Shown piece by piece: positions 7,823-16,187 of a DNA stretch of 64,000 nt; positions within the stretch are counted from its first letter, which is position 1, and each line of letters opens with the position of its first letter. The DNA is from CAYRJD01 sp965212125 (lineage in GTDB: Bacteria; Actinomycetota; Acidimicrobiia; Acidimicrobiales; Poriferisodalaceae), in the NCBI GenBank assembly GCA_965212125.1, contig OZ243045.1:1178001-1242000 (forward strand). The letters are read 5' to 3'. The position numbers and the translations under genes were made by a program. Below the pieces are notes generated by a model. It searched no databases and was not told the DNA's origin. It was given only the letters and a program-made list of their open reading frames with translations.

Positions 7823-10489
7823 TCATTCTGCCGCGTCCGCCTGGCCCAACTCTTCTGGTGTCATTAGAACGTCGCGTGCCTTGGAGCCTTGCGAAGGTCC
7901 GACCACGCCGTTTTGTTCCAGCAAATCCATCAGCCGGCCGGCTCGCGCAAAGCCCACCTTCAGCTTGCGTTGCAGCATTGAGGTGGAACCAAGCTGGGAC
8001 TCCACCACGATGATCATCGCCTGGGCAAGCAGCTCGTCGTCTGTGCTGTCGCCGCCGCTGGCCTGGCGAAGAGCGCTGGGCGAAGATGAGCTTGAATCGT
8101 GCTGCTCAACTTCTTGCACGTAACTCGCTTCGGGCGCTTGCTCCAGCCAATGCGTCACCACCTTGTGCACCTCAGCCTCTGACACCCAGCACCCCTGCAC
8201 GCGCTGCAAGACGTTGTTGTTGGCTTCCATTAGCAGCAGGTCGCCACGGCCGACCAAGCGCTCCGCTCCGGGCTGGTCGAGAATCACTCGGCTGTCGGCC
8301 AAGCTGGACACGGCGAAAGCCATGCGGCTGGGGATGTTGGCCTTGATGACGCCGGTGATGACGTTGACCGAAGGGCGCTGGGTGGCTATCACTAGGTGGA
8401 TGCCCACCGCGCGAGCCATTTGCGCTAGGCGGGTGATGGTGTCTTCAACGTCGCGGGCGGCGACCATCATGAGGTCGTTTAGCTCGTCAACCACCACAAC
8501 GATGAACGGCATGCGTTCGTGCTCGGGCGCGTCTTCTAGCCCGGCGCGCATCTCGGCCATTATCTCGGCGGTTCGGATTGCCTCTGCGGCTTCGGCGCTG
8601 GCTGGATCTGAGCTGGCTGAATCTGGGGTGCCCGAGTCTGCACTGGCCGGGTCAGCACTGGCCGGGTCAGCACTGGCCGGGTCAGCACTGTCCGGCGCCG
8701 CGGGCGTCAGCAACCCAGCGTCAAACGCCTCGTTGTAACCGGTGATGTCTCTAAATCCGGCTTGCGACAGCACGTCGTAGCGGCGCTCCATTTCCGCCAC
8801 CACCCACGCCAATGCGTTGGCGGCTTTTTTCGGGTTGGTAACGACGCCGGTCAGCAGATGCGGCAGTCGGTCGTACTGCCCTAGCTCTACTCGCTTGGGG
8901 TCAACCAAGATCATCCGCACATCGTCGGGCGTGGAGCGCATCAGCAACGAAGTGATTACAGAGTTGATGCAAGACGATTTGCCCGCCCCGGTGGCTCCCG
9001 CTATCAGCAGGTGCGGCATCGTCGCCAGGTTCGTCATCACCTCGTTGCCAGAGATGTCTCGCCCCAGCGCAACTTGCAGCGGGTGCTCGGCGGCTTTGGC
9101 GTTGTCGCTAGCCAGGATGTCGCCCAGCCCAACTAGACGGCGGCGGGCGTTGGGAACTTCCACGCCGATGGCGGAGCGGCCCGGGATGGGAGCCAAGATC
9201 CGCACATCGGTAGCCGCCATCGCATAGGCGATGTCACGGTGAAGGCTGGTGACACTCGCCACCTTTACGCCGCTGCCGAGCGTCAGCTCATAGCGGGTAA
9301 CGGTGGGGCCCTCCTCCATGCCGACCACCTGAGCCTCAACTCCGTGGCTTGCCAGGGCGGACTCGAGCAGTTCGGCGCTGGCTTGCAGGTGGGCCGTGGA
9401 CTCATTTTTTTGGCGGGCTGTTTCGCTTGCGGTAGAGGCTGAGCGCTCTAGCAGCGACAGGCTTGGCAGCTGCCATTTGGTCGGTTGGTTGGCCCCCGGG
9501 TTGGTGGTTGGGCTGGCGCGCTTGCGGCGGCGCTTGCTGGTATCGGCAGCAGTGTTTGCGGCAGCGGCACCGGTGGCGGCACCGTCGGCGGCACTTGCGG
9601 CGGGTGGCTCGTCGGCTTGTTCGGGCGTCGCATCTGGTTTTTCTTGTTGTCCCTCTTGCGGCCCCTCTTCAGATGCGGCTTCAGTTCCGGTTTCAGATGC
9701 AGTCGGATCAATGAACTCGCCGAAGTTTGGATCGTCAGCCGCATCGAGTTGCCCGGCCGTGGGCGATCCGTCGGCATCCAGCGCAGCTTCAGACGAGGCT
9801 TCGGACGTGTCTTGCGGCTCGGCTTTGCCGACTCGCTGAAGATTTGATGCTGCGGCCTTGAAGCCAATCACAACCAGTCGCCAAAGCTTCGCTAGCACGA
9901 TGCCGAACCCGTGCAGCACCTGACGCAGGCTTATGTTCAGTATCACAATTACTGAAAACAGCACCAGCAGCAGCAGGATTGCCCAGGTGGCTTGGCGGTC
10001 AACTAGCGCCACTAGCGGGGTCGCAATGGTGGCACCCACCAACCCGCCGCCTTCACGCAGCGCGTCTAAATCCGGTCCAAACCCGTCGGCGTCGGAGGTC
10101 AAATGAGCAATCGCCGTGCATGCGATTGATAGCAGCGCCAATCCAAAACTTGCGCGCAACCCTCGCTTGGAAAAACGCCCCAATATCAGTTCAATGGCTG
10201 CCCACAACAGCACTAGCGGAGCGACGAACCGGTAAATGCCAACCGCTACGGCCAGCGTCTTTTGCAACACGTCGCCGACCGCTCCGGCACGGTCGCCGAA
10301 AAGGGCCAGAGCGCTGATGATCGCCAGCGCTATGAGCACTAGCGCGATGATTTCTCTAGAGCGGCTGCGCGTGGTGTCCGCTATTACGTTGCCAAGACTT
10401 GGCCGATCGGCCGCATCGCCGTTGTTCGCACCGTTGCTCGCGCCGGCACCGTTCATCGCGGCGCCGCTCGCTTTGGGCTTGCTACCCAT
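7823..10489 (-). CDS. ftsK: FtsK/SpoIIIE DNA translocase
   Basis: An 888-residue septum-associated DNA pump that clears chromosomes from the division site. Residues about 55-200 form four hydrophobic segments; an acidic, Ala/Pro-rich linker follows to about residue 340. The motor has Walker A GATGAGKSS near residue 500 and Walker B VVVVDELNDLMM near 666 (usually DELADLMM), with ATQRPSVNVITGVIK and SRVILDQPGAERLVGRGD. The C-terminal gamma winged helix (STSMLQRKLKVGFARAGRLMD) reads DNA polarity. Unusual is an insertion of about 45 residues (near 590-640) built of A-S-A-D-P repeats between Walker A and B. It follows RNase J on the same strand. Confidence 0.95.
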   Translation of the reverse strand: MGSKPKASGAAMNGAGASNGANNGDAADRPSLGNVIADTTRSRSREIIALVLIALAIISALALFGDRAGAVGDVLQKTLAVAVGIYRFVAPLVLLWAAIELILGRFSKRGLRASFGLALLSIACTAIAHLTSDADGFGPDLDALREGGGLVGATIATPLVALVDRQATWAILLLLVLFSVIVILNISLRQVLHGFGIVLAKLWRLVVIGFKAAASNLQRVGKAEPQDTSEASSEAALDADGSPTAGQLDAADDPNFGEFIDPTASETGTEAASEEGPQEGQQEKPDATPEQADEPPAASAADGAATGAAAANTAADTSKRRRKRASPTTNPGANQPTKWQLPSLSLLERSASTASETARQKNESTAHLQASAELLESALASHGVEAQVVGMEEGPTVTRYELTLGSGVKVASVTSLHRDIAYAMAATDVRILAPIPGRSAIGVEVPNARRRLVGLGDILASDNAKAAEHPLQVALGRDISGNEVMTNLATMPHLLIAGATGAGKSSCINSVITSLLMRSTPDDVRMILVDPKRVELGQYDRLPHLLTGVVTNPKKAANALAWVVAEMERRYDVLSQAGFRDITGYNEAFDAGLLTPAAPDSADPASADPASADPASADSGTPDSASSDPASAEAAEAIRTAEIMAEMRAGLEDAPEHERMPFIVVVVDELNDLMMVAARDVEDTITRLAQMARAVGIHLVIATQRPSVNVITGVIKANIPSRMAFAVSSLADSRVILDQPGAERLVGRGDLLLMEANNNVLQRVQGCWVSEAEVHKVVTHWLEQAPEASYVQEVEQHDSSSSSPSALRQASGGDSTDDELLAQAMIIVVESQLGSTSMLQRKLKVGFARAGRLMDLLEQNGVVGPSQGSKARDVLMTPEELGQADAAE

Positions 10490-10558
10490 GCTTAGGCACC
10501 ACTGCGGCGGGTGGTTTTGCGGCCAGACACGGATTTGAGAGTACCTGCGGGCGTGGCT

Positions 10559-12406
10559 CTAATCCGTCACAATCACTGACACTTCAATAGCCGCGTTCAA
10601 CCGGGTGCGCTCGCCCACGAAGCGTCCCGTGGTGCGGCGAATCTGACGCTTCAGATTTGCGACGTCAAGTTTGGTGTTTCGTTTATTGCGCTGGTTGTGC
10701 CTGTTGTTTTTGTTGCGATCTTTGGAGCGCTTCTTGGACTTGCCGGATTGCTTTTGATTGCCAGCCTGCTTTTGGTTGCCAGCCTGCTTTTGATTGTTGC
10801 TGCCGTTGCCGCCGCCGGCCGTCAGGGATCGCTTCACCGTTGAGGCAACCATCGTCTGCAGTTCTTTTGCCAGTGCCGCGCCGGACTTAGCCGCACCAGA
10901 CTTAGCTGCACCAGACCCGGCCGCACCAGACTCGGTATCTATCCAACCTCTGGTTGTTATCTGGGGCGGGCAAACCAGGTCGCCGTTCCCTCTCACCACC
11001 ACCGTTACATGCACCAGCCCGCTCTTACTCAACTGCAGCCGTTGCGATATCAGCTCTGAACTCACTTCGTTATTGGAGCCATCAAACAACACCGGCGGCA
11101 CATCAATCTCGCCCGCCACGCTCACCGCCTTGTCGTCTATGCGCAGCCTCGCACCGTCGGTAACCACCATGACCTGCGCGGGATCAAGCCCCGCCTCAAC
11201 AGCCAGGCTGGCGTGACGGGTCAGCATGTGAAACTCGCCCTCAATGGGAACAAACCACTGCGGGCGGGTGGTTTCAATCATCTCTTTTAGATCGTCGCGG
11301 CGGGCGTGCCCGCTGGTGTGCACATGCTCATGCCCATCGTGAATGACCTCCGCCCCTAGTCGGCACAGCTTGTTGACAACCGCAAACACCGACCTTTCGT
11401 TGCCGGGGATGGGGTGGCTTGACAGCATCACCACGTCGCCGGGCTTGATATGCACGGCGGGCTGAGCGCCGTTCGCTATCTGCGCCAGCGCGGCCTGCTG
11501 CTCTCCTTGGGAACCGGTGCACACGACGCAGACCTCGCCGCGGTCATAATCGCCCAGCGTGGAAATCGGCTTAACCGAACTCTCCGGCACATTCAAAATG
11601 CCCAGCTCACGCGCAATCCGAAAGTTGGTTTCCATTGACCGACCAAGCGGAAATATGACTCGGCCCTGCTCAAGCGCAACATCAACGATCTGCTGCACGC
11701 GATGCAGATGGCTTGCAAAGCAGCTGACGATTAGCCGCCGGCCAGCGTAGGTGGGAAACAACCGGCGAAACGTGTCGCCGATCTCGGCCTCAGAAGGAGT
11801 CCGACCGGGGCCGTCCGCATTCGTGGAATCAGACATCAAGAGCCGAATGCCGGGGTCGGCGGACAGCTGAGCCAGACGCTTCAGGTCTGTTTGCCGGCAG
11901 TCGATGGGTGTCTTATCGATTTTGAAATCGCCCGTGTGCACCAGCACGCCTTGGGGGCTGTGGATGATCACGCAAAGGCTCTGCGGCACGGAATGCGTGA
12001 TCGGGATTACCTCCACATCGAACGGGCCGATGTGGCGGCGCTCACCGTCGGCTAGGACGGTGGTGGAGCTGGTTTTGCCTAGGCGGGCTTGCTTTAGTTT
12101 TTGTTGGGCGAAGGCCATAGTTAGCGCAGATCCGAATACCGGCGCGCCGATTTCAGACACAAAGCGCACGACGCCGCCGACGTGATCTTCGTGGCCGTGG
12201 GTAACTACTAGCCCGACTACGTCATCGGCCCGGCTGGCTAGCCACTTGGTGTCGGGCAACAGGGTGTTGACCCCCGGCATGGACGCATCCGGAAACATGA
12301 CCCCGAAGTCAATAACCAACAGTTTTTTGTCAATCTCAACAACGGTGCAGTTGCGGCCGACCTCACCTAGCCCGCCTAGAAAAGTGACACCTACAGGTGC
12401 TGTCAG
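10559..12406 (-). CDS. rnj: Ribonuclease J, probable CTG start
   Basis: A metallo-beta-lactamase/beta-CASP ribonuclease that matures rRNA and decays mRNA as a 5' exonuclease and endonuclease. The zinc motif THGHEDHVGG and HTGDFKID are intact. The frame is open upstream of the nearest conventional start (TTG 12319) and encodes the conserved family N-terminus VTFLGGLGEVGRN, so translation must begin at or before that. The only sensible start is CTG at 12406-12404, preceded by AAGGGTGA and overlapping the dapA stop as CTGA; this gives 615 residues. A Gln/Lys/Asn-rich low-complexity stretch with three NQKQ(A/S)G units and a basic run interrupts the C-terminal region; A-A-K-S-G repeats precede it. 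Confidence 0.9.
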   Translation of the reverse strand: MTAPVGVTFLGGLGEVGRNCTVVEIDKKLLVIDFGVMFPDASMPGVNTLLPDTKWLASRADDVVGLVVTHGHEDHVGGVVRFVSEIGAPVFGSALTMAFAQQKLKQARLGKTSSTTVLADGERRHIGPFDVEVIPITHSVPQSLCVIIHSPQGVLVHTGDFKIDKTPIDCRQTDLKRLAQLSADPGIRLLMSDSTNADGPGRTPSEAEIGDTFRRLFPTYAGRRLIVSCFASHLHRVQQIVDVALEQGRVIFPLGRSMETNFRIARELGILNVPESSVKPISTLGDYDRGEVCVVCTGSQGEQQAALAQIANGAQPAVHIKPGDVVMLSSHPIPGNERSVFAVVNKLCRLGAEVIHDGHEHVHTSGHARRDDLKEMIETTRPQWFVPIEGEFHMLTRHASLAVEAGLDPAQVMVVTDGARLRIDDKAVSVAGEIDVPPVLFDGSNNEVSSELISQRLQLSKSGLVHVTVVVRGNGDLVCPPQITTRGWIDTESGAAGSGAAKSGAAKSGAALAKELQTMVASTVKRSLTAGGGNGSNNQKQAGNQKQAGNQKQSGKSKKRSKDRNKNNRHNQRNKRNTKLDVANLKRQIRRTTGRFVGERTRLNAAIEVSVIVTD

Positions 12407-13293
12407 GATTCACCCTTCAGGCGGGCGTAAACCTGGCGGGCGGTGTCTTCTAGCCCGGCTGGCGTGGGTCCCATCGGCAGGCGGGGCTCGCCAACGGGCA
12501 GCCCCAGCGTTCGCAGCATTGCTTTGGTTGGGACGGGATTCGGTGCCGCATCGCCGGATTCAAAGTCAAAGCTCTCTAGCAGGCGGGCGTTTATTTCACG
12601 AGCCTTGACGGCGTCGCCCGATTCCCAGGCGTCAAACATCGCCACAAACTCAGGTGCGCACCAGTGAGCCGCCACGCTTATGACCCCCACCGCGCCCAAG
12701 GCGAGCAGTGGCAGCGTCAGTGCGTCATCGCCGGAATACACCTCAAAGCTGGCTGGCGCTTGAGCCATGAGGCCGGCGGTTTGGGTGGGATTGCCCGCGG
12801 CGTCTTTGAGCGCCAAGATGTTTGGGACGTTGTTGGCCAGAGCCAGCATGGAGTCGGTGTCGATTTGTCGGCCGGTTCGCACGGGAATGTCGTAGACGAC
12901 GACCGGCAAATCGGTGGCCTCAGCAACCGCCGTGAAATGCGCAACTATTCCAGCTTGGGAGGGTCGGTTGTAGTACGGGGTCACCACCAGAACTGCGGCC
13001 ACGCCAAGCTCGCCAGCCTTGGCGGATTGTGCGATTGAGTGAGCGGTGTCGTTGGTGCCGGTGCCCGCGATTATCGGCACGGTCACCGCTTCGGCAACCG
13101 CCGCCCACAGCTCCCAATCTTCTTCGTCGGTTACCGCGGGGCCTTCGCCGGTGGTTCCGGTAAGCACCAGGCCTTCGCTGCCCTGCTCTACCAGCCAGCG
13201 CGCCAGTGCTACCCCGCCATCCACGTCTAGCGATCCGTCTGAGGCAAACGGGGTAACCATGGCTGGCACTACTCGACCAAACCGTGCGTTCAC
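12403..13293 (-). CDS. dapA: 4-hydroxy-tetrahydrodipicolinate synthase
   Basis: A 296-residue TIM-barrel aldolase that condenses pyruvate with aspartate semialdehyde in lysine/diaminopimelate synthesis. TGTTGEGP holds the pyruvate-binding Thr-Thr, VVTPYYNRPSQ the catalytic Tyr, VVVYDIPVRTG the strand before it and LALKDAAGN the Schiff-base Lys; YSGDD follows. I place the start at GTG 13293 (VNARFGRVVPAM), where homology begins and where the protein has the usual length; the frame is open 41 codons further but that extension overlaps the divergent gene at 13349. The stop overlaps the RNase J start by 4 nt, the dapA-rnj order seen in many actinobacteria. Confidence 0.93.
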   Translation of the reverse strand: MNARFGRVVPAMVTPFASDGSLDVDGGVALARWLVEQGSEGLVLTGTTGEGPAVTDEEDWELWAAVAEAVTVPIIAGTGTNDTAHSIAQSAKAGELGVAAVLVVTPYYNRPSQAGIVAHFTAVAEATDLPVVVYDIPVRTGRQIDTDSMLALANNVPNILALKDAAGNPTQTAGLMAQAPASFEVYSGDDALTLPLLALGAVGVISVAAHWCAPEFVAMFDAWESGDAVKAREINARLLESFDFESGDAAPNPVPTKAMLRTLGLPVGEPRLPMGPTPAGLEDTARQVYARLKGES

Positions 13294-13348
13294 AGCCTTG
13301 ACGCTAGTCAGAAAACCCGCGCTAGCGCTGACACGGCTAACCTGCGGT

Positions 13349-13750
13349 GTGGCTCTAGTGGGCATATATGACGCCGACGGCGGAATTGTTGGCGAGCTGA
13401 AGTATGCGTATGGCAAGGTGCGCGGCCGTGCTCATTGCGCTTTGTGCGACATAACGCACGGCTACAACCCGCTTGGCAAGACATCTTGGAAGCAGGCTTT
13501 GGCGGAATCCGCGGTCAAGATCAAGATGATTCACCGCAACCACGCCGATGCCGCGCAACTTGCGGCGGCCAAAAGCCTGCCGTGCCTGCTCAAAAGCACC
13601 AGCGGCGGTGATGCTGGCGGAGCTGATGCTGGCGGCGACTCGGCTGACGGCAACACCGGCGGCGGCTGGGAAGAGGTGGTGTCTAGCGAGGAGCTGGCAA
13701 CTTTTGTGTCAGATCCAGCCGCTCTGCTAAAGCGCTTGGAATCTTTGTAG
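13349..13750 (+). CDS. Small Cys/His-containing conserved hypothetical protein
   Basis: A protein of about 133 residues that I do not recognise as a named enzyme. It begins VALVGIYDADGGIVGEL, continues with KYAYGKVRGRAHCALCDITHG, a C-x2-C near a His that might bind metal, and has a Gly/Asp-rich stretch with G-G-D-A-G-G-A-D-A-G-G near residue 90. Starts at GTG 13349 or GTG 13358 are possible. A much longer open frame back to 13046 lies antisense to dapA and is not credible as coding. No membrane segment or signal peptide. It is divergent from dapA (55 bases apart) and followed by an SDR on the same strand. Confidence 0.7.
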   Translation: MALVGIYDADGGIVGELKYAYGKVRGRAHCALCDITHGYNPLGKTSWKQALAESAVKIKMIHRNHADAAQLAAAKSLPCLLKSTSGGDAGGADAGGDSADGNTGGGWEEVVSSEELATFVSDPAALLKRLESL

Positions 13751-13790
13751 CTGACCGCAACAAAAGAATAGGTACTTCATAGGAGGCGAA

Positions 13791-14531
13791 ATGACAGATC
13801 TCAAAGGCAAGGTGGCGATCATCACCGGTGGTGCGCGCGGGCAAGGGGCGGTTGAGGGTCGGCTTTTCATGGAAGCGGGCGCAACCGTTGTGCTCACCGA
13901 TGTGCTGGATGAAGAAGGCGAAAAGACGGCGGGCGAGCTAGGTTGCGACTATCTGCCGCACGACGTGTCGTCTGAGTCGGATTGGGATTCGGTTGTAGCG
14001 GACGTGGTAAAGCGGCACGGCGGCATTGACGTGTTGATAAACAATGCCGGCATCTACAACAACTCTCCAATGATGGAGACCAGCCTGGCGGACTTCAACA
14101 AGGTGCTGGAAGTAAACGCGGCGGGTGTGTTTTTGGGGATGCAAAAAGTTGGTGCGGTGATGGCTGAGGCTGGTTCGGGTTCGATCGTCAACATCAGCTC
14201 TGTGGCTGGGTTGATGGGTGCGCGGATGGCGTTTGCCTACGCCGCTTCAAAGTGGGCCGTGCGAGGGATGTCAAAATCCGCGGCCCGAGAGTTGGGTCAC
14301 CGCGGGGTGCGGGTCAATTCGGTACATCCGGGCTTTATAGACACCGAGATGCTGACCCAGACATCTTTGTTTTCCGGCGGCGAAGAGTTGTCTCAGCAGG
14401 CTCTTGCAATGGTGCCGCTAGGCCGCGTGGGCGAACCGATCGAGATCGGCCAGCTTGTGCTATTTCTGGCTAGCGATGACAGCAGCTACTGCACCGGCCA
14501 CGAGTTTGTCGCAGACGGCGGTCTTTGTTAG
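13791..14531 (+). CDS. SDR family oxidoreductase (3-alpha/20-beta-hydroxysteroid-dehydrogenase-like)
   Basis: A 246-residue classical SDR preceded by a strong ribosome-binding site (AGGAGGCGAAATG). TGGARGQG is the nucleotide loop, LTDVLD carries the Asp that selects NAD, and NNAG, ISSVAGLMG (Ser) and YAASK (Tyr, Lys) are complete. PGFIDTEM and the final FVADGG are typical of the hydroxysteroid-dehydrogenase-like group; the true substrate is unknown. It lies 40 bases after the small hypothetical gene and may share its transcript. Confidence 0.87.
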   Translation: MTDLKGKVAIITGGARGQGAVEGRLFMEAGATVVLTDVLDEEGEKTAGELGCDYLPHDVSSESDWDSVVADVVKRHGGIDVLINNAGIYNNSPMMETSLADFNKVLEVNAAGVFLGMQKVGAVMAEAGSGSIVNISSVAGLMGARMAFAYAASKWAVRGMSKSAARELGHRGVRVNSVHPGFIDTEMLTQTSLFSGGEELSQQALAMVPLGRVGEPIEIGQLVLFLASDDSSYCTGHEFVADGGLC

Positions 14532-14544
14532 CGGTTGCCAGACT

Positions 14545-14558
14545 GGCTAGCGCTAGCC
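14545..14558. terminator. Perfect palindrome between convergent genes
   Basis: GGCTAGCGCTAGCC is self-complementary over 14 bases, between the stop of the SDR and inside the stop region of the D-R-F repeat gene. It may act as a bidirectional stem-loop; there is no T run, so termination is unproven. Confidence 0.3.
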
Positions 14559-15416
14559 CCGCTCAAAACGGTCCCGCAAGTCGAAACGATCCCGCCGCTC
14601 AAAGCGATCTTGCCGGTCAAAGCGATCCTCCAGGTCAAAGCGATCTTGCCGGTCAAAGCGATCCCGCCCGTTGAACTCTTCACAAAGCTCTTTCCGAAGT
14701 GCTTCTAAGTCAAGTCGCCCCCGGCTATCAAACCGGTCACAAAACTCATCTCCCTCGCGGAAGTCATCGTCGCGGAAGTCATAGTCCCTGTCATACTCAC
14801 GCAAGTCGTAGCAATCTCTACCAAAACGGTCTTCGCAAAACTCGTCCCGGTCGAAGCGGTCTCGCCGCTCAAAACGGTCCTCCAGATCGAAGCGGTCTCG
14901 CCGCTCGAAACGATCCCGCAGGTCGAAGCGATCCCGCAGGTCGAAACGGTCCCGCCGCTCAAAACGATCCTCCAGATCGAAGCGGTCCTCCAGGTCTAGG
15001 TCTTCACAAGGCACTTCTCGACCGGATCGCTCCTGGACATCAAACCGGTAGCAAAACTCATCGCCGTTGCGTAGAGCTCTGTAGAAATCACGCAGGTCGT
15101 CACAGTCTTCGTCGGAGCGATCCTCACAAATCTCGTCCAGAACAAGGCGGTTGCTGCGGTCTCCGTTTCGGTCAGAGTCATCATCAAATATCAGAAACGC
15201 AACACCCGCCGCCACAAACACCGCTATTAGCGGCAGGAGTATGAACAGCAGAGCGCCCTTCCAGGTTTTGGGTGGCATAGAAGATCTTGACTTGGCGGGG
15301 GATGGCTGCTCTGCGCCTTGTGCCGCCTCATCTTGTGGCGCGTCCGGTTCGTTTACCTCGCCCGCGCCGTTTCCGGAGTCTGAGCCAGTTGAGTCTGAGC
15401 CAGTTGGGTCAGTCAT
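14553..15416 (-). CDS. Membrane-anchored D-R-F repeat protein with four-Cys modules
   Basis: A 287-residue protein of unknown function. A soluble acidic head is followed by QPSPAKSRSSMPPKTW and one membrane helix (about residues 54-77), so the remainder is probably outside. Two four-Cys modules follow the pattern D-E-(I/F)-C-E-D-R-x-x-x-D-C-x-D-L-R, then D-E-F-C-x-R-F and a fourth Cys. After each module comes an array of a six-residue unit, (L/R)-(R/E/Q)-D-R-F-(D/E). I choose ATG 15416 with GGGGGA upstream; ATG 15428 is possible. A paralogue with one module and no array lies directly upstream. Confidence 0.75.
   Translation of the reverse strand: MTDPTGSDSTGSDSGNGAGEVNEPDAPQDEAAQGAEQPSPAKSRSSMPPKTWKGALLFILLPLIAVFVAAGVAFLIFDDDSDRNGDRSNRLVLDEICEDRSDEDCDDLRDFYRALRNGDEFCYRFDVQERSGREVPCEDLDLEDRFDLEDRFERRDRFDLRDRFDLRDRFERRDRFDLEDRFERRDRFDRDEFCEDRFGRDCYDLREYDRDYDFRDDDFREGDEFCDRFDSRGRLDLEALRKELCEEFNGRDRFDRQDRFDLEDRFDRQDRFERRDRFDLRDRFERG
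14556..14667. repeat. 18-bp coding repeats, C-terminal array
   Basis: About six in-frame copies of an 18-bp unit, roughly CTCAAAACGGTCCCGCCG with variants, encode the C-terminal D-R-F units of the membrane-anchored protein. Confidence 0.8.
14848..14998. repeat. 18-bp coding repeats, internal array
   Basis: About eight in-frame 18-bp units encode the internal D-R-F array. The units share sequence with the C-terminal array, pointing to expansion from one ancestral unit. Confidence 0.8.
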
Positions 15417-15532
15417 GTTGTCCCCCATCTGTGACGGTGTTGCTTACGACGGCAAGGTAAAGCCAGAATCTAAGAAAAAGCTAAGAAGCTGCAGGGCTCG
15501 CTAGCGGCCGCCAGGTCGGTTACCCAGGTCGG

Positions 15533-16087
15533 TTATCGCCGGCTGAGTATTCGATTGAGGCATTCCCGGTTAGCGCGGCCCCGCTCAAAAAACCTGTCGC
15601 AGAACTCATCTGCGTAGCGCGGATCTATGTCGCGCAGGTCGTAACAGTTTCGGCCACGGTTGTCTTCGCAAATTTCGTCCCGGTCAAAGCGCTCGTTGGG
15701 GTCCTCGATTTCTGTCCCACCCCACAAATCATTTAGGTACCTCTCAAGCTCATCACCAAACCTGTCTATCCCATCTTCTATGGATCTCGCTATGTCTCCG
15801 TTTCTTATGCGATCCTCTAAGTTGCCGAAAATGTTCAAATCCGTAGGAGGTGTCGCCTGTGCCAATGCTGCTGTAGAAGCTTGCGTCTGCACTGCTTCGG
15901 ACAGCTTGCTCTCAAAACCACCAAATGCCCTATACGCAACGCCTACCGCTACTAGCACTCCGAGCAGCGGCAGAACGACAAACATCAGCGCGTTCGGCCA
16001 GGTTTTGGGTAGCAGAGAGAATCTTGACTTGGCGGGGGATGGTTGGCTTGCGCCGTTTTCGGTTTCTGAGCCAGTTGATTCAGCCAT
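15533..16087 (-). CDS. Membrane-anchored four-Cys module protein (paralogue)
   Basis: A 184-residue paralogue of the D-R-F repeat protein. Shared parts are the juxtamembrane QPSPAKSRFSLLPKTW, the single helix (MFVVLPLLGVLVAVGVAY) and one C-terminal four-Cys module: DRDEICEDNRGRNCYDLRD, then DEFCDRF and NREC. Between helix and module is a helical spacer instead of the repeat array. No known domain recognised. The ATG at 16087 is chosen because GGAAGGA precedes it; a GTG five codons upstream falls beside the predicted -10 element. Upstream sequence is also conserved between the two paralogues, so the duplication took the promoter along. Confidence 0.72.
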   Translation of the reverse strand: MAESTGSETENGASQPSPAKSRFSLLPKTWPNALMFVVLPLLGVLVAVGVAYRAFGGFESKLSEAVQTQASTAALAQATPPTDLNIFGNLEDRIRNGDIARSIEDGIDRFGDELERYLNDLWGGTEIEDPNERFDRDEICEDNRGRNCYDLRDIDPRYADEFCDRFFERGRANRECLNRILSRR

Positions 16088-16101
16088 GCCGTTTCCTTCC
16101 A

Positions 16102-16130
16102 CATATAACGGTGTTGCTTACGGCTGTCAA
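16102..16130 (-). promoter_or_regulatory. Sigma-70-type promoter of the four-Cys paralogue
   Basis: On the minus strand TTGACA (16130-16125) and TATATG (16107-16102) are separated by exactly 17 bases. The start codon follows closely, leaving a leader of about 15 nt with GGAAGGA. A related, weaker arrangement (TTGCCG, 17 bases, ACAGAT) precedes the sister gene at 15416. Confidence 0.7.
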
Positions 16131-16187
16131 GGTAAAACACAAACCTGAGAGAAAGCTAAGAAATCTGCTGTGCTGGATTCCCTGCGC

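Noticed and set aside
13046..13348. Upstream extension of the small Cys/His hypothetical protein
   Set aside because: This part is antisense to conserved dapA coding sequence and reads as low-complexity; recognisable protein starts at 13349.
14556..14998. 18-bp repeats considered as iterons or a CRISPR-like array
   Set aside because: They are in-frame codons of the D-R-F protein, contiguous without spacers, and no replication gene is near.
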